A stretch of 64,000 nucleotides of DNA from NCBI RefSeq assembly GCF_001179965.1, contig NZ_CVSH01000052.1, positions 141,220 through 205,219 of the forward strand. The letters run 5' to 3'. Shown in pieces: positions 44,161 through 55,339 of the stretch. The translations under genes and the position numbers were made by a program. Numbering within the stretch: the first letter of the stretch is position 1; each line of letters opens with the position of its first letter. The notes under the pieces are model-generated. The model worked only from the letters and a program-made list of their open reading frames with translations. It was not told where the DNA came from and did not search any database. The stretch is from Candidatus Pelagibacter communis (GTDB lineage: Bacteria > Pseudomonadota > Alphaproteobacteria > Pelagibacterales > Pelagibacteraceae).

Positions 44161-46070
44161 ATAAAAATTATAAATATTTAGATAATATTAATTTTCCATC
44201 TGATATAAAAAAACTTTCTCAATCTGAGCTTAAAATATTAGTTAAAGAGTTGAGAGAAGAACTTATTGATGCAGTTTCTGAAACTGGGGGACATTTAGGA
44301 GCAGGATTAGGTGTTGTTGAACTTACAGTTGTTCTTCATTATATTTTTAACACACCCAACGACAAATTAATATGGGATGTCGGACATCAAACCTACCCCC
44401 ATAAAATTTTAACTGGAAGAAAAGATAGGATTAGAACATTAAGAAAAGGTGGTGGGCTATCTGGTTTCACAAAAAGATCGGAAAGTGAGTATGATCCTTT
44501 TGGAGCTGCTCATAGTTCAACTTCAATATCATCTGCTTTAGGTATTGCAGTTGCAAACAAATTATCAAATAAAACTGATAATGTTATTGCTGTCATTGGC
44601 GATGGGGCGATAAGTGCAGGAATGTCTTATGAAGCAATGAATAATGCAGGCTCTAGTAAAACTAAAATGATTGTAATTTTAAATGATAATGACATGTCGA
44701 TTGCTAAACCGGTTGGCGCTATGAGAGCATACCTTGCTAAAATCTTATCTGGAAAATTATATTTTAGTTTTAGAGAAACACTTAAGCTTATAATATCTGC
44801 ATTTTCAAAAAGATTTAGCAAAAAAGCCGGTAAGGCTGAAGATTTTTTAAGATCAGCAATGACAGGCGGAACTCTTTTTAATTCAATGGGTTTCTATTAC
44901 ATAGGACCTATTGATGGGCATGATGTAGATGCTCTTGTTTCAGTAATGAAAAATGCTAAAGAAATTAATTATGATGGTCCTATTATGATCCACATAAAAA
45001 CGGAAAAAGGAAAGGGATATGAATTTGCTGAAAAATCAAAAGACAAATTTCATGGTGTATCCAAATTTAATGTAAACACTGGTATACAAGAAAAATCTAA
45101 TTCGAGCACACCTTCATATACAAAAGTATTTGCGAATACATTAATTAAGCATGCCGAAAAAGATAGTAAGATAATTGGAATAACTGCTGCAATGCCATCA
45201 GGAACAGGGATGGATTTATTTGGGGAAAAATTTCCTTCAAGAATGTTTGATGTTGGAATTGCTGAACAACATGCAGTAACTTTTGCAGCTGGACTGTCTA
45301 CTGAGGGATATAAACCCTATGCAGCAATATACTCTACTTTTTTGCAAAGAGCCTATGATCAGGTTGTTCATGATGTTGCAATTCAAAATTTACCAGTTAG
45401 GTTTGCTATAGATCGTGCTGGACTAGTAGGTGCAGATGGACCTACTCATGCTGGATCTTTTGACATAACTTATCTTTCTACTTTGCCAAATTTTGTAGTT
45501 ATGGCTGCAAGCGATGAGGCTGAACTTGTAAGAATGGTCAATACGTCAATAGATATAAATGATAGACCATCAGCATTCAGATATCCAAGAGGAAATGGTA
45601 TAGGAGTTGATTTACCTTCTATTGATGAAAAAATAGAAATTGGAAAAGGACGAGTAATTAAAGAAGGAAAGAAAATTGCAATAGTTAATTTTGGAGCAAG
45701 ATTAAGTGAATGTTTGATGGCCTCAGAAAATCTCTCAAAAAAAGGGGTTAATCCTACAATTGTAGATGCTAGATTTGCCAAACCTTTAGATGAAAATTTA
45801 TTTTGGCAAATAGCAACTGATCATGAAGCAATAATATCAATTGAAGAGGGTTCGATTGGTGGATTTGGATCACATCTATCTCACTTTTTGTCTGAAAAAA
45901 ATTTGATTGATAAAAGTTTAAAATTTAGATCTATGATTTTACCAGATACGTTCATCGATCATGATAAGCCTGATATAATGTACAAAAATGCAGGCCTAGA
46001 TGCACGAAATATCGAAAATAAGGTTTTTGACACTCTTAATTCAAAGGTAATAATTAAAAAATCAAATTAG
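44157..46070 (+). CDS. dxs: 1-deoxy-D-xylulose-5-phosphate synthase
   Basis: First enzyme of the MEP isoprenoid pathway, condensing pyruvate and glyceraldehyde-3-phosphate; it needs thiamin diphosphate. 637 residues with [20 protein letters not shown] near residue 42, [40 protein letters not shown] (TPP site) near 144, [11 protein letters not shown] near 258, [20 protein letters not shown] near 365 and [19 protein letters not shown] near 418. It overlaps ispA by four bases and aroC (convergent) by four bases. Confidence 0.97.
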   Translation: MNKNYKYLDNINFPSDIKKLSQSELKILVKELREELIDAVSETGGHLGAGLGVVELTVVLHYIFNTPNDKLIWDVGHQTYPHKILTGRKDRIRTLRKGGGLSGFTKRSESEYDPFGAAHSSTSISSALGIAVANKLSNKTDNVIAVIGDGAISAGMSYEAMNNAGSSKTKMIVILNDNDMSIAKPVGAMRAYLAKILSGKLYFSFRETLKLIISAFSKRFSKKAGKAEDFLRSAMTGGTLFNSMGFYYIGPIDGHDVDALVSVMKNAKEINYDGPIMIHIKTEKGKGYEFAEKSKDKFHGVSKFNVNTGIQEKSNSSTPSYTKVFANTLIKHAEKDSKIIGITAAMPSGTGMDLFGEKFPSRMFDVGIAEQHAVTFAAGLSTEGYKPYAAIYSTFLQRAYDQVVHDVAIQNLPVRFAIDRAGLVGADGPTHAGSFDITYLSTLPNFVVMAASDEAELVRMVNTSIDINDRPSAFRYPRGNGIGVDLPSIDEKIEIGKGRVIKEGKKIAIVNFGARLSECLMASENLSKKGVNPTIVDARFAKPLDENLFWQIATDHEAIISIEEGSIGGFGSHLSHFLSEKNLIDKSLKFRSMILPDTFIDHDKPDIMYKNAGLDARNIENKVFDTLNSKVIIKKSN

Positions 46071-47152
46071 GAAAGACATTGTGCACTATTAAGCAAATAG
46101 TGATCTAATAATACACAGTGCATCATTGCCTCGCCAATTGGCACAGCTCTTATTCCAACACAAGGGTCGTGTCTACCTCGTACTGAAATAGATGTATTTT
46201 TTCCAAATTTATCTATTGTCTTTCTAGACGTTAATATTGAAGATGTTGGTTTAACTGCAAAAGATATTACAATTTCTTGACCGGTAGATATTCCACCAAG
46301 TATTCCACCGGCATTATTTGATTTAAATTTTGTCGATTTTCCTCTCTGAAATATTTCATCAGAATTTTGTTCACCTGACAGCTGAGCTGAGTTCATTCCA
46401 GATCCTATATTTACTCCTTTAACAGCATTTATACTCATCATGGCGGCTGCTAAATCCATATCTAGTTTTGAATAAATAGGTGCTCCTAAGCCTAATGGAA
46501 TACCTCGAGCCCTAACTTCGATAATTGCACCACATGAAGAACCTGCTTTTCTAACGCTCAACAAATATTTTTCCCATAATTTTAAAATATCTTTATCTGG
46601 ACAAAAAAACGGATTTTTTGAGATAAATTTATCATTCCATTTATTTACGTCGCAACCAAGTATGCCTAATTGAGTAACTGCTCCAACAACTTTATATTTT
46701 TTTCCAATTTTTTTTTCTAAAACTTTTTTTGCTATTGCGCCCGCAGCAACTCTTGCAGCAGTTTCTCTTGCAGATTGTCTACCTCCACCTCTATAGTCTC
46801 TTATTCCGTATTTTTTGAAATACGTAAAATCAGCATGTCCAGGCCTAAATTTATTTTTAATTGTCTCATAATCTCTTGATTTCATATCTTTGTTATAAAT
46901 AATCATTGAAATAGGTGTCCCAGTTGACTTTCCCTCAAAAACTCCAGATAAAATATTTATTTTATCATCCTCTTTTCTTTGAGTAGTAAACTTCGATTGG
47001 CCTGGCTTTCTTTTATTTAGCTCTATCTGTATGTCTCTCTCTGAAATAGGTATATTAGGAGGACATCCATCAACTATACAACCGATTGCTGGACCATGAG
47101 ACTCTCCCCATGTAGTAAAACGAAATATCTTTCCAAATGTATTAAATGACAT
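46067..47152 (-). CDS. aroC: Chorismate synthase
   Basis: Last step of the shikimate pathway, using reduced FMN. 361 residues with [20 protein letters not shown] at the N-terminus, [20 protein letters not shown] near residue 117, [20 protein letters not shown] and the C-terminal [19 protein letters not shown]. All three family signatures are intact. It converges with dxs (four-base overlap) and is divergent from pdxH with 33 bases between the starts. Confidence 0.97.
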   Translation of the reverse strand: MSFNTFGKIFRFTTWGESHGPAIGCIVDGCPPNIPISERDIQIELNKRKPGQSKFTTQRKEDDKINILSGVFEGKSTGTPISMIIYNKDMKSRDYETIKNKFRPGHADFTYFKKYGIRDYRGGGRQSARETAARVAAGAIAKKVLEKKIGKKYKVVGAVTQLGILGCDVNKWNDKFISKNPFFCPDKDILKLWEKYLLSVRKAGSSCGAIIEVRARGIPLGLGAPIYSKLDMDLAAAMMSINAVKGVNIGSGMNSAQLSGEQNSDEIFQRGKSTKFKSNNAGGILGGISTGQEIVISFAVKPTSSILTSRKTIDKFGKNTSISVRGRHDPCVGIRAVPIGEAMMHCVLLDHYLLNSAQCLS

Positions 47153-47185
47153 TAAATATATTATATAATTTATTTTGTTAAAATT

Positions 47186-47812
47186 ATGAATGAAAAAAAC
47201 TCGCTAGGACTAGATATTTGCTTTAAGAACTTTGAAAATCCTTTAGAATTGTTCAAAGAATGGTTTGATGAAGCAAAAAAAACTGAAATCAACGATCCAA
47301 ACGCTCTCGCATTAGCAACAAGTTCAAAAAATGGAATACCTTCAGTAAGAATGGTGCTTCTGAAAGATTTTAATGAAAAAGGATTTGTTTTTTATACTAA
47401 TTTAAAAAGTAAAAAGAGTCAGGATATTCAGAGCAATCCTCATGCATCAATGTGTTTTCATTGGAAAAGTCTTTTAAGACAAATAAGAATAGTTGGTGAA
47501 TTAAATAATGTACCAGATAAAGATGCTGATGCTTATTATAACTCAAGATCATATGGAAGTAGAATTGGAGCATGGGCTTCTAAACAAAGTACCATTTTAA
47601 AAGATAGAGATGAATTATATAAATCAATTAATAATTTTAAAAAAAAATTTCCAGATGAAAAAAAAGTCCCGAGACCTCCAAATTGGTCAGGATGGAATTT
47701 ATCACCCAAAGAGATTGAGTTTTGGCTTGATGGGGATAATAGAATTCATCAAAGGTTAAAATATATAAAATCCAAAAGTGGTAATTGGGAAAAAGTTTTG
47801 TTGAGTCCTTAA
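47186..47812 (+). CDS. pdxH: Pyridoxamine/pyridoxine 5'-phosphate oxidase
   Basis: An FMN enzyme of 208 residues producing pyridoxal phosphate. Seen: [20 protein letters not shown] near residue 33, [39 protein letters not shown] near 88, [13 protein letters not shown] near 119, and the C-terminal [20 protein letters not shown] followed by RIHQRLKY. All are close to the family consensus. It converges with ispB, overlapping by four bases. Confidence 0.96.
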   Translation: MNEKNSLGLDICFKNFENPLELFKEWFDEAKKTEINDPNALALATSSKNGIPSVRMVLLKDFNEKGFVFYTNLKSKKSQDIQSNPHASMCFHWKSLLRQIRIVGELNNVPDKDADAYYNSRSYGSRIGAWASKQSTILKDRDELYKSINNFKKKFPDEKKVPRPPNWSGWNLSPKEIEFWLDGDNRIHQRLKYIKSKSGNWEKVLLSP

Positions 47813-48822
47813 AAATTTCTTTCTAAGCTAAATGATGTTAATTTCTTTAAAATATCTTTTTCTTTTGAGTTATTAAAAATACTTAAAGAATTCGATGCAA
47901 GATTTATAAAATATTCAGCTTTAATGTAACAATCATTAATGATATTATTTTTTTTAATTAAATCTAAAACAAATTTTAAATCATCGTTATTTCTCTCTTC
48001 TTTTTCAAAAATTGTTTTTAAATATTTTTTCTTCGTTTCATCTAATTTTTGATACAATAATATAATTGGTAAAGTGACCTTTCCTTCAAAAAAATCATTT
48101 CCAATCTCTTTGCCAAAAAATTTTAGATCTGAATTATAGTCTAATGTATCGTCTGCAATTTGGAATGTAAGACCTAAATTTTTTCCGTAAAATTCTAAAG
48201 CGTCCTTAATTTTTTTATCTTGATTTGCTAGAATAGAACCAACTTTAGTTGCTGCTGCAAATAATGAGGCAGTTTTTGCTGAAATTATTTTTAAATAAGT
48301 TTCCTCTAACATATCAACCTCACCTTTATGTTGAAGTTGAAGTACTTCTCCTTGTGATATTTCGGCTGAAGTCGATGATAAAAGTTTCAAAACTTCTAGA
48401 TTGCCATCCTCCACCATCATTTCGAAGCATCTGCTCAACAAATAATCACCAACTAAAATTGATGATTGATTTCCCCAAATTTTATTTAATGTCTTCTTAC
48501 CTCTTCTAACATCACTATTATCTATGACATCGTCGTGCATTAGAGTTGCTGCGTGAATTAATTCTACACACGCTGCCAAATTTACATCTCTAGATCCTTT
48601 TTGATAGTCGCAGAGTTTTGCTGAGCCTAAGGTTAGTAATGCCCTTAGTCTTTTTCCACCTGTTCGTAAATGGTAACTTGTCATTTCGTCAACCAGCTCG
48701 ACTTTACTAGACAATTTAGATTTAATTCTTTCCTCAACTAAAATTAACTTATCTTCAACAGAACTTTTAAGTTCTGAATAAGAATTATTTATCTTATTTT
48801 TTAACTGAACAACTGTACCCAT
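47809..48822 (-). CDS. ispB: Long-chain polyprenyl diphosphate synthase
   Basis: A 337-residue trans-prenyltransferase likely making the octaprenyl or decaprenyl side chain of ubiquinone. Motifs: GKRLRALLTLGSAKL near residue 75, ELIHAATLMHDDVIDNSDVR (first DDxxD) near 108, WGNQSSILVGDYLLSRCFEM, and FQIADDTLDYNSDLKFFGKE (second motif) near 224. The length and DDxxD form match IspB rather than the shorter IspA at 43291. It is divergent from the peptidase gene at 48932 across a 109-base gap. Confidence 0.94.
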   Translation of the reverse strand: MGTVVQLKNKINNSYSELKSSVEDKLILVEERIKSKLSSKVELVDEMTSYHLRTGGKRLRALLTLGSAKLCDYQKGSRDVNLAACVELIHAATLMHDDVIDNSDVRRGKKTLNKIWGNQSSILVGDYLLSRCFEMMVEDGNLEVLKLLSSTSAEISQGEVLQLQHKGEVDMLEETYLKIISAKTASLFAAATKVGSILANQDKKIKDALEFYGKNLGLTFQIADDTLDYNSDLKFFGKEIGNDFFEGKVTLPIILLYQKLDETKKKYLKTIFEKEERNNDDLKFVLDLIKKNNIINDCYIKAEYFINLASNSLSIFNNSKEKDILKKLTSFSLERNF

Positions 48823-48931
48823 GGCTGTAAACTAGTATAATAACATCAATATTATACTTATCAATTGACGCACCTAAAACTTCAACTATAAGTAGACTTT
48901 ATATTTTATCATAAATTTTATAAGCATACGT

Positions 48932-49738
48932 ATGTTTTCAATTTTCAAAAAAAAAAAAATTATACCCCATATCAAATTAAATGGGGTAATAGGTAATGTT
49001 GGAAAGTTTAAGCAAGGAATAAATTTTGCTAGTCAGGAAGAAATAATTAAAAAGGCTTTTTCTATAAAAAAAGCACCAGCAGTTGCAATTTCAATAAATT
49101 CTCCTGGAGGATCCCCAGTTCAATCACATTTAATTCATGATCAAATTAAGTCTTTAGCCAAAAAACATAAAAAAAAAGTACTAATTTTTGCCGAAGATGT
49201 AGCTGCATCAGGAGGATATCTTATAGCTTGTTCTGGTGATGAAATTTATGCAAATCAAAGTTCAATTATAGGATCTATAGGAGTGATATATTCATCTTTT
49301 GGGTTTACTGAGCTAATAAGTAAAATTGGTGTTCAAAGAAGAGTTTATACAGCTGGAAAAAATAAAAGTACTCTTGATCCATTTATGGAGGAAAAAAAAG
49401 AAGATATTGATAGATTAAAAAATATTCAATTAGATCTTCATAAAGATTTTATAGAGGTCGTAGAAAATAGTCGTTCAAATAAATTAAAAAAAGATTCTGG
49501 AATAGAATTATTTTCAGGTGAATTTTGGTCTGGAAGAAAAGCAAAAGAGCTTGGTCTTATTGATGGAATAGGAAATGCTGAAAAAGTATTAAAAGAAAAA
49601 TATGGTGAAGATGTTGTTATTAAAAAATTTGAAAAACAAAAAGGTTGGCTTGCAAGTAAACTATCGTCAGAAAGTCATACTGAGAAAGTTATAAGTATTA
49701 TGGAAGAAAGATCTATCTGGCAAAGATATGGTTTCTAA
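48932..49738 (+). CDS. S49 family peptidase (SppA/SohB-like)
   Basis: A 268-residue ClpP-fold serine peptidase that probably cleaves residual signal peptides or membrane-associated peptides. Seen: [12 protein letters not shown] near residue 10, [20 protein letters not shown] near 49, [20 protein letters not shown] near 85 (the catalytic-serine loop ASGGY), [20 protein letters not shown] near 111 and [18 protein letters not shown] near 202. No signal peptide is obvious; only a short hydrophobic start. The 109 bases upstream are non-coding and A+T-rich. It overlaps glyQ by 11 bases. Confidence 0.9.
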   Translation: MFSIFKKKKIIPHIKLNGVIGNVGKFKQGINFASQEEIIKKAFSIKKAPAVAISINSPGGSPVQSHLIHDQIKSLAKKHKKKVLIFAEDVAASGGYLIACSGDEIYANQSSIIGSIGVIYSSFGFTELISKIGVQRRVYTAGKNKSTLDPFMEEKKEDIDRLKNIQLDLHKDFIEVVENSRSNKLKKDSGIELFSGEFWSGRKAKELGLIDGIGNAEKVLKEKYGEDVVIKKFEKQKGWLASKLSSESHTEKVISIMEERSIWQRYGF

Positions 49739-50612
49739 AATTAAAATTAGAAAAAAACCCAAGTTTCAAACTTTTCAAGACACAATTTTTAATCTTCAAA
49801 AATATTGGGGTAAAAATGGTTGCGTGATACTTCAGCCTTACGATATTGAAGTGGGGGCTGGAACATTCCATCCAGCTACAACACTTAGATCATTAGGTCC
49901 AAATCCCTGGAAAGCTGCCTATGTTCAACCTTCAAGAAGACCAACTGATGGACGATATGGAGATAATCCTAATAGGCTTCAGCACTATTATCAGTTCCAA
50001 GTAATTATTAAACCATCACCAAAAAATATAAAAAAACTTTATTTAAACAGTTTAAAAACGATAGGCATCAACCATAAAGAACATGACATTCGTTTTGTAG
50101 AAGATGATTGGGAAAGCCCGACATTAGGTGCAGCTGGACTTGGCTGGGAAGTTTGGTGCGATGGGATGGAGATAACTCAATTTACCTACTTTCAACAAAT
50201 GGCAGGCTTTGAATGCAAACCAGTTTCGGTTGAACTTACATATGGTTTAGAAAGGTTGTGTATGTTTACTCAACAGAAAAAAAATGTTTATGATTTAATA
50301 TGGAATAGTGAAGATATTAAATATAGAGACGTATTTCATCAAGCAGAAAAAGAATTCTCTACTTATAATTTTGAATTAGCAAATACAGAAAATCTTTTTA
50401 AAATTTTTGATATGACTGAAAAAGAAGCAAAGATGCTCACTGAAAATAACGTGTCATTACCAGCCTATGATCAATGTTTAAAGGCAAGCCATATTTTTAA
50501 TATTTTAGATGCACGTGGTGTGATAAGTGTTGCTCAAAGAGCCGAATATATATCAAGGATAAGAGATATCACCAAAGGGGCAGCTGAAATTTGGTTAAAA
50601 AATCAAACTTAA
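49728..50612 (+). CDS. glyQ: Glycyl-tRNA synthetase alpha subunit
   Basis: A 294-residue catalytic subunit of the bacterial tetrameric glycyl-tRNA synthetase. Characteristic segments: [40 protein letters not shown] near residue 36, [52 protein letters not shown] near 125 and [20 protein letters not shown]. Translation is coupled to the peptidase gene by overlap, and glyS follows after 2 bases. Confidence 0.98.
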   Translation: MVSKIKIRKKPKFQTFQDTIFNLQKYWGKNGCVILQPYDIEVGAGTFHPATTLRSLGPNPWKAAYVQPSRRPTDGRYGDNPNRLQHYYQFQVIIKPSPKNIKKLYLNSLKTIGINHKEHDIRFVEDDWESPTLGAAGLGWEVWCDGMEITQFTYFQQMAGFECKPVSVELTYGLERLCMFTQQKKNVYDLIWNSEDIKYRDVFHQAEKEFSTYNFELANTENLFKIFDMTEKEAKMLTENNVSLPAYDQCLKASHIFNILDARGVISVAQRAEYISRIRDITKGAAEIWLKNQT

Positions 50613-50614
50613 AA

Positions 50615-52681
50615 ATGTCTGAATTTTTTTTAGAAGTTTTTACAGAGGAGATACCAGCGAAATTACAAAATGATGCGAGAAATTATTTGTTTTATAATTT
50701 TAAAAAATTATTTGAAGAAAAAAAAATAAAATATAAAAATGGCAAGGTCTTTTCTGTTCCAAATAGATTGGTAATATTATTTGATGGTTTAAGTAAACAA
50801 ATTATTTTTGAAAAGGAGGAGAAGCGAGGTCCTAGCATAAAATCACCCAAAGAAGCAATAGATGGTTTTTTAAGATCAAATAAAATTACTGAAAAAGAAA
50901 TCTTTAAAAAAGAAACTGAAAAAGGTGAATTTTACTTTTTTTTAAGACCAAAAGAGAAAATCAATACTAAGGATATACTTGAAAGAGAAATACCAACAAT
51001 ATTAGACAAAATTGACTGGAAAAATTCTATGAGGTGGTCAGACCACAGTTTACAGTGGGGAAGACCTTTAAAATCTTTAATAGCTGTCTTTGATAATAAG
51101 TTTATCGATTTCACTTACCATCATTTAAGAAGCTGTAATTTTATAATTTTAGATAAAGAATTTGAGGATAAAAAAAAAATAGTAAGAGGGTATAAAGACT
51201 ACATAGATTGTTTAAAAAAATTAAATATCACTATTGATCAAAATCAACGTAAATCAATTATTCAAAAAGAACTCATTAAAAATTCAAAAAAAAATAACAT
51301 TGATATTGAAATTAATGAAAAGCTTTTGGCAGAAGTAACAGATTTAGTTGAGCAGCCAAATATTTTATTATGTCATTTCGATAAACGCTTTCTATCTATA
51401 CCAAAAGAAATTCTTGTAATTACAATGCAACATCATCAAAAATATTTTCATACTTTAGATAGAAAAGGGAATATTACCAATCAGTTTTTTGTTGTTGCAA
51501 ATAATAAAGATCCAAAAGGTTATATTAAAGCAGGTAATGAAAGAGTGGTAGAAGCAAGATTAAATGATGCTGAATTTTTCTGGAATAAAAACAAAAATCA
51601 AAATTTATTTAAACAAGTTTCCAAACTAAAAAGTATGAATTATTTCAAAGGATTAGGAACGTATTTTGATAAAATTCAAAGGATGAGGAAATTAGGTGGA
51701 GCAATCTCAGATGAACTTTTAATTAGTAAAGATAAAATTGAAATTTCATGCTCTATCTGCAAAACCGATTTGCTTTCTGATCTTGTGGGAGAGTTTCCAG
51801 AACTTCAAGGTGTGATGGGAGGTTATTTTGCTGAGTCACAGGGTTTTGATAAAGATGTTTCTCTTGCAATAAAAGAACATTATTTACCTAATTCACTTGA
51901 AAGCAAAGTTCCAACAAGACCATTTAGTCTTGCTCTTTCGTTGACTGATAAGTTAGATACATTAGTTGGTTTCTTTGGTGTTAATCAAAAGCCCACAAGC
52001 TCAAAAGATCCATTTGCATTAAGAAGAGCAGCATTAGGAGTTATTAGACTAATACTTGAAAATAAGAAAAATATTAGAATTAAAGATCTAATAAATTATT
52101 CTTTGCTTTTGTACCAAGAACAAAGTTATAAATTTGATAATACATCTGTACTAAAAGATTTATCTGAATTTTTGTTAGAAAGATTAAGATATTACATGAA
52201 AGATAAAGCTATTAGACCTGATATAATTAACGCTAGTCTAAATAATAAAAATATTAATAATATAAACGAAATTTTTAGAAAGTCTTTCGCTTTAAACAAA
52301 ATTATAAACAAAGAAAGTGGAATAGATATTATCTCAAGTTATAAAAGAGCATCGAACATTATTGAAAACGAGCTAAAAGATAATAAATTAGAGCTGGCAG
52401 ATACTGCTGATCCTGGAATATTTAAAAATGATTTTGAAAAAAATTTATTTAAAAAAATAAAAGAACTGAAAAAATATTTTACAAATATAGATAAAGACGA
52501 AAATTACGAGACAACTCTTGATAATCTAAAGACTGCAAAACCCATTATTTCTGCTTTTTTTGATAATATAATTGTTAATGACAATGATGAAATAATTAGA
52601 AAAAATCGATTGGAACTCCTTCAAATGTTCTGTAGAACATTTGAAAATTATATAAATTTTTCTAAAATCGAAAGTGTTTAA
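50615..52681 (+). CDS. glyS: Glycyl-tRNA synthetase beta subunit
   Basis: A 688-residue subunit that binds tRNA-Gly and is needed for activity. I chose the ATG at 50615 (MSEFFLEVFTEEIPAKLQND), whose start is the conserved LLxELxTEElP motif; a frame from 50591 would overlap glyQ. Also seen: LIVFDNKFIDF-like LIAVFDNKFIDFTYHHLR, MQHHQKYFHTLDRKG near 275, ARLNDAEFFWNKN near 322, LVGEFPELQGVMGGYFAESQ and SSKDPFALRRAALGVIRLIL, then a C-terminal anticodon-binding domain. It shares a base with the ppdK start. Confidence 0.97.
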   Translation: MSEFFLEVFTEEIPAKLQNDARNYLFYNFKKLFEEKKIKYKNGKVFSVPNRLVILFDGLSKQIIFEKEEKRGPSIKSPKEAIDGFLRSNKITEKEIFKKETEKGEFYFFLRPKEKINTKDILEREIPTILDKIDWKNSMRWSDHSLQWGRPLKSLIAVFDNKFIDFTYHHLRSCNFIILDKEFEDKKKIVRGYKDYIDCLKKLNITIDQNQRKSIIQKELIKNSKKNNIDIEINEKLLAEVTDLVEQPNILLCHFDKRFLSIPKEILVITMQHHQKYFHTLDRKGNITNQFFVVANNKDPKGYIKAGNERVVEARLNDAEFFWNKNKNQNLFKQVSKLKSMNYFKGLGTYFDKIQRMRKLGGAISDELLISKDKIEISCSICKTDLLSDLVGEFPELQGVMGGYFAESQGFDKDVSLAIKEHYLPNSLESKVPTRPFSLALSLTDKLDTLVGFFGVNQKPTSSKDPFALRRAALGVIRLILENKKNIRIKDLINYSLLLYQEQSYKFDNTSVLKDLSEFLLERLRYYMKDKAIRPDIINASLNNKNINNINEIFRKSFALNKIINKESGIDIISSYKRASNIIENELKDNKLELADTADPGIFKNDFEKNLFKKIKELKKYFTNIDKDENYETTLDNLKTAKPIISAFFDNIIVNDNDEIIRKNRLELLQMFCRTFENYINFSKIESV

Positions 52682-55338
52682 TGAGTGATTTAATTTTAAA
52701 CTTTAATTCTAAGTTTTCAAAAAAAATTAAAAATCCAAAGAATTTTCTCGGTGGAAAAGGTGCAAATTTATCTCAAATGGGAAGAATGGGATTGCCAGTT
52801 CCCCCAGGATTTACAATTTCTACTAAAGTTTGTGATATATTTTATAAAAACAAGAAACAGCTAAACAAGCAATTAACAAAAGAAATTAACAAGCAATTAT
52901 CTCAAATAGAGAGAGAAACAAAAAAAAAATTTGGAGACTTAAAAAATCCTTTATTAGTTTCCGTTAGATCAGGAGCAAGAGTATCAATGCCAGGAATGAT
53001 GGATACGATACTAAATCTAGGTCTAAACGATAAAACAGTTATGGCTTTAGCTGACAAAACTTCAAACAAAAGGTTCGCAAAAGATAGTTATAGAAGATTT
53101 ATTCAAATGTATTCTAGTGTTGTACTTGGTATAGATAGCTTTAATTTTGAGGAGTTAATTGAGAATTATAAATTAACAAAAGGAGTTTTGTTAGATACCG
53201 AGCTAGACGAAAAAGATTGGGATGCATTAATTAGCGACTTTAAAAATGTTGTAAAAGAAAAGACAAAGAAAGAATTCCCACAAGATGTTTACAAACAACT
53301 TGAAGGTGCAATATCTGCAGTTTTTTTATCTTGGCAAAGCCATCGTGCTAAAGTGTACAGAAAACTAAATCATATACCAGATGATTGGGGTACTGCTGTA
53401 AATGTTCAATCAATGGTTTTTGGCAATATGGGTGATGATTGTGCAACTGGAGTAGTTTTTACAAGAGATCCATCAAGTGGAAAAAATGAAATATATGGTG
53501 AATATTTAATCAATGCACAAGGTGAGGACGTTGTTGCGGGGACAAGAACGCCTCAACATATTACAAAAAAAGCAAGGATTAATTCTGGTGGAAAAGAATT
53601 ATCGATGGAAGAAACTATGCCAAAAGTATTTAAACAACTTAAAAAAATATTATCTACTTTAGAAAAGCACTACAAAGATATGCAAGATGTTGAGTTTACT
53701 GTAGAGAATAAAAAACTTTGGATGCTTCAAACTAGATCTGGAAAAAGAACAGCAAAATCATCAGTAAAAATTGCTGTAGATATGGTAAAAGAAAAACTAA
53801 TTTCTAGAAAAGAAGCTATTTTAAGAATTGATCCTAATTCTTTGGATACACTTCTTCATCCAACCTTAGATGAAAAAAGTGAAATAAAAGTAATAGCAAA
53901 AGGATTGCCCGCATCTCCAGGTGCAGTCAGTGGAAAGGTAGTCTTCTCATCAGAAGAGGCCGAAAGACTCAATGGAATGATGCAAAATACTATTTTGGTA
54001 AGAGTTGAAACATCACCAGAAGATATTCACGGTATGCATGCAGCTAAAGGAATTTTAACCTCCAGAGGAGGAATGACAAGTCATGCTGCAGTTGTTGCAA
54101 GGGGTATGGGAAGACCATGTGTTTCTGGATCTAGTGAAATTAGTATAGATTATGAAAATAAACTATTTAAAACTGATCAAATTCAAGTCAAAGAAGGAGA
54201 AATCATTACAATTGATGGATCTACTGGAAGAATAATATTAGGAGAGGTTCAAACTGTAAAACCTGAGATATCAGGAGACTTTTCAAAATTAATGAGTTGG
54301 GCTGATAGTTTTAGAAAACTAAAAGTAAGAACCAATTCTGAAACTCCAGTAGATACTAAAGCAGCAAGAGATTTTGGCGCAGAAGGTATTGGACTCTGCA
54401 GAACAGAACATATGTTTTTTGACGAAGATAGAATACTGTCTGTAAGAGAAATGATACTATCTAAAAATAAAAATGATAGAAATAAAGCTTTAGCAAAACT
54501 TTTGCCCCACCAAAAAAAAGATTTTATAGAAATATTTAAAATTATGAATGGTCTTCCTGTGACCGTTAGACTATTAGACCCACCATTACATGAATTTTTA
54601 CCGAAAAACGAAAAAGAAGTTAAAGATGTTTCAAATTCACTTGGTTTAACTGTTACTGAAATAGAGTCAAGAATAGGGGAATTACACGAGCATAACCCAA
54701 TGTTGGGACATAGGGGTTGTAGATTGGCTATTTCTTTTCCTGAGATTTACGAAATGCAATGTAGAGCAATTTTTGAAGCTCTAATTGAATGCAAGAATAA
54801 AAAAATTAAATCAATTATTCCAGAAATTATGATCCCTTTAGTTTCTACTGAAGCTGAAATAGAAATAATGAAAAAATTGGTTGATAGAGTTGCAAATCAA
54901 GTAAAAGCAGAAAATAAAACAAAAATAGATTACCTTGTTGGCACAATGATCGAATTACCAAGAGCTGCAATAAAAGCTAAAGATATAGCTAAACATGCTG
55001 ACTTTTTTAGTTTCGGAACGAATGATCTAACACAAACAACATTTGGTATTAGCAGAGATGATAGTGGTAAATTTTTAAATGATTATATTGAAAATAAAAT
55101 ATTTGATATTGATCCATTTATATCAATAGATGAAGGTGTGGGAGATTTAATCGAAATTGCTACATTAAAAGGAAGAAAACAAAATAAAAAAATTAAATTA
55201 GGAATCTGTGGAGAGCATGGTGGAGATCCAAAAAGCATCAATTTTTGCTCAAGAACAGGTCTTAATTATGTTTCTTGCTCACCTTATAGAGTTCCCATTG
55301 CAAGGCTTGCAGCTGCACAAGCACAGTTAAAAAAATAA
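52681..55338 (+). CDS. ppdK: Pyruvate, phosphate dikinase
   Basis: An 885-residue enzyme interconverting pyruvate + ATP + Pi and PEP + AMP + PPi. Domains in order: ATP-grasp (FLGGKGANLSQMGRMGLPVP near residue 22, SVRSGARVSMPGMMDTILNL near 98), the swivelling phosphohistidine domain (LTSRGGMTSHAAVVARGMGR near 460, catalytic His), and the PEP/pyruvate barrel (FSFGTNDLTQTTFGISRDDS near 778, GICGEHGGDPKSI near 842). Length is normal. It follows glyS as in many alphaproteobacteria and may replace or oppose pyruvate kinase. Confidence 0.98.
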   Translation: MSDLILNFNSKFSKKIKNPKNFLGGKGANLSQMGRMGLPVPPGFTISTKVCDIFYKNKKQLNKQLTKEINKQLSQIERETKKKFGDLKNPLLVSVRSGARVSMPGMMDTILNLGLNDKTVMALADKTSNKRFAKDSYRRFIQMYSSVVLGIDSFNFEELIENYKLTKGVLLDTELDEKDWDALISDFKNVVKEKTKKEFPQDVYKQLEGAISAVFLSWQSHRAKVYRKLNHIPDDWGTAVNVQSMVFGNMGDDCATGVVFTRDPSSGKNEIYGEYLINAQGEDVVAGTRTPQHITKKARINSGGKELSMEETMPKVFKQLKKILSTLEKHYKDMQDVEFTVENKKLWMLQTRSGKRTAKSSVKIAVDMVKEKLISRKEAILRIDPNSLDTLLHPTLDEKSEIKVIAKGLPASPGAVSGKVVFSSEEAERLNGMMQNTILVRVETSPEDIHGMHAAKGILTSRGGMTSHAAVVARGMGRPCVSGSSEISIDYENKLFKTDQIQVKEGEIITIDGSTGRIILGEVQTVKPEISGDFSKLMSWADSFRKLKVRTNSETPVDTKAARDFGAEGIGLCRTEHMFFDEDRILSVREMILSKNKNDRNKALAKLLPHQKKDFIEIFKIMNGLPVTVRLLDPPLHEFLPKNEKEVKDVSNSLGLTVTEIESRIGELHEHNPMLGHRGCRLAISFPEIYEMQCRAIFEALIECKNKKIKSIIPEIMIPLVSTEAEIEIMKKLVDRVANQVKAENKTKIDYLVGTMIELPRAAIKAKDIAKHADFFSFGTNDLTQTTFGISRDDSGKFLNDYIENKIFDIDPFISIDEGVGDLIEIATLKGRKQNKKIKLGICGEHGGDPKSINFCSRTGLNYVSCSPYRVPIARLAAAQAQLKK

Positions 55339-55339
55339 T

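Noticed and set aside
48823..48931. Hidden gene or RNA in the ispB/peptidase gap
   Set aside because: The 109 bases contain stops in all frames and no convincing hairpin; they most likely hold two divergent promoters.
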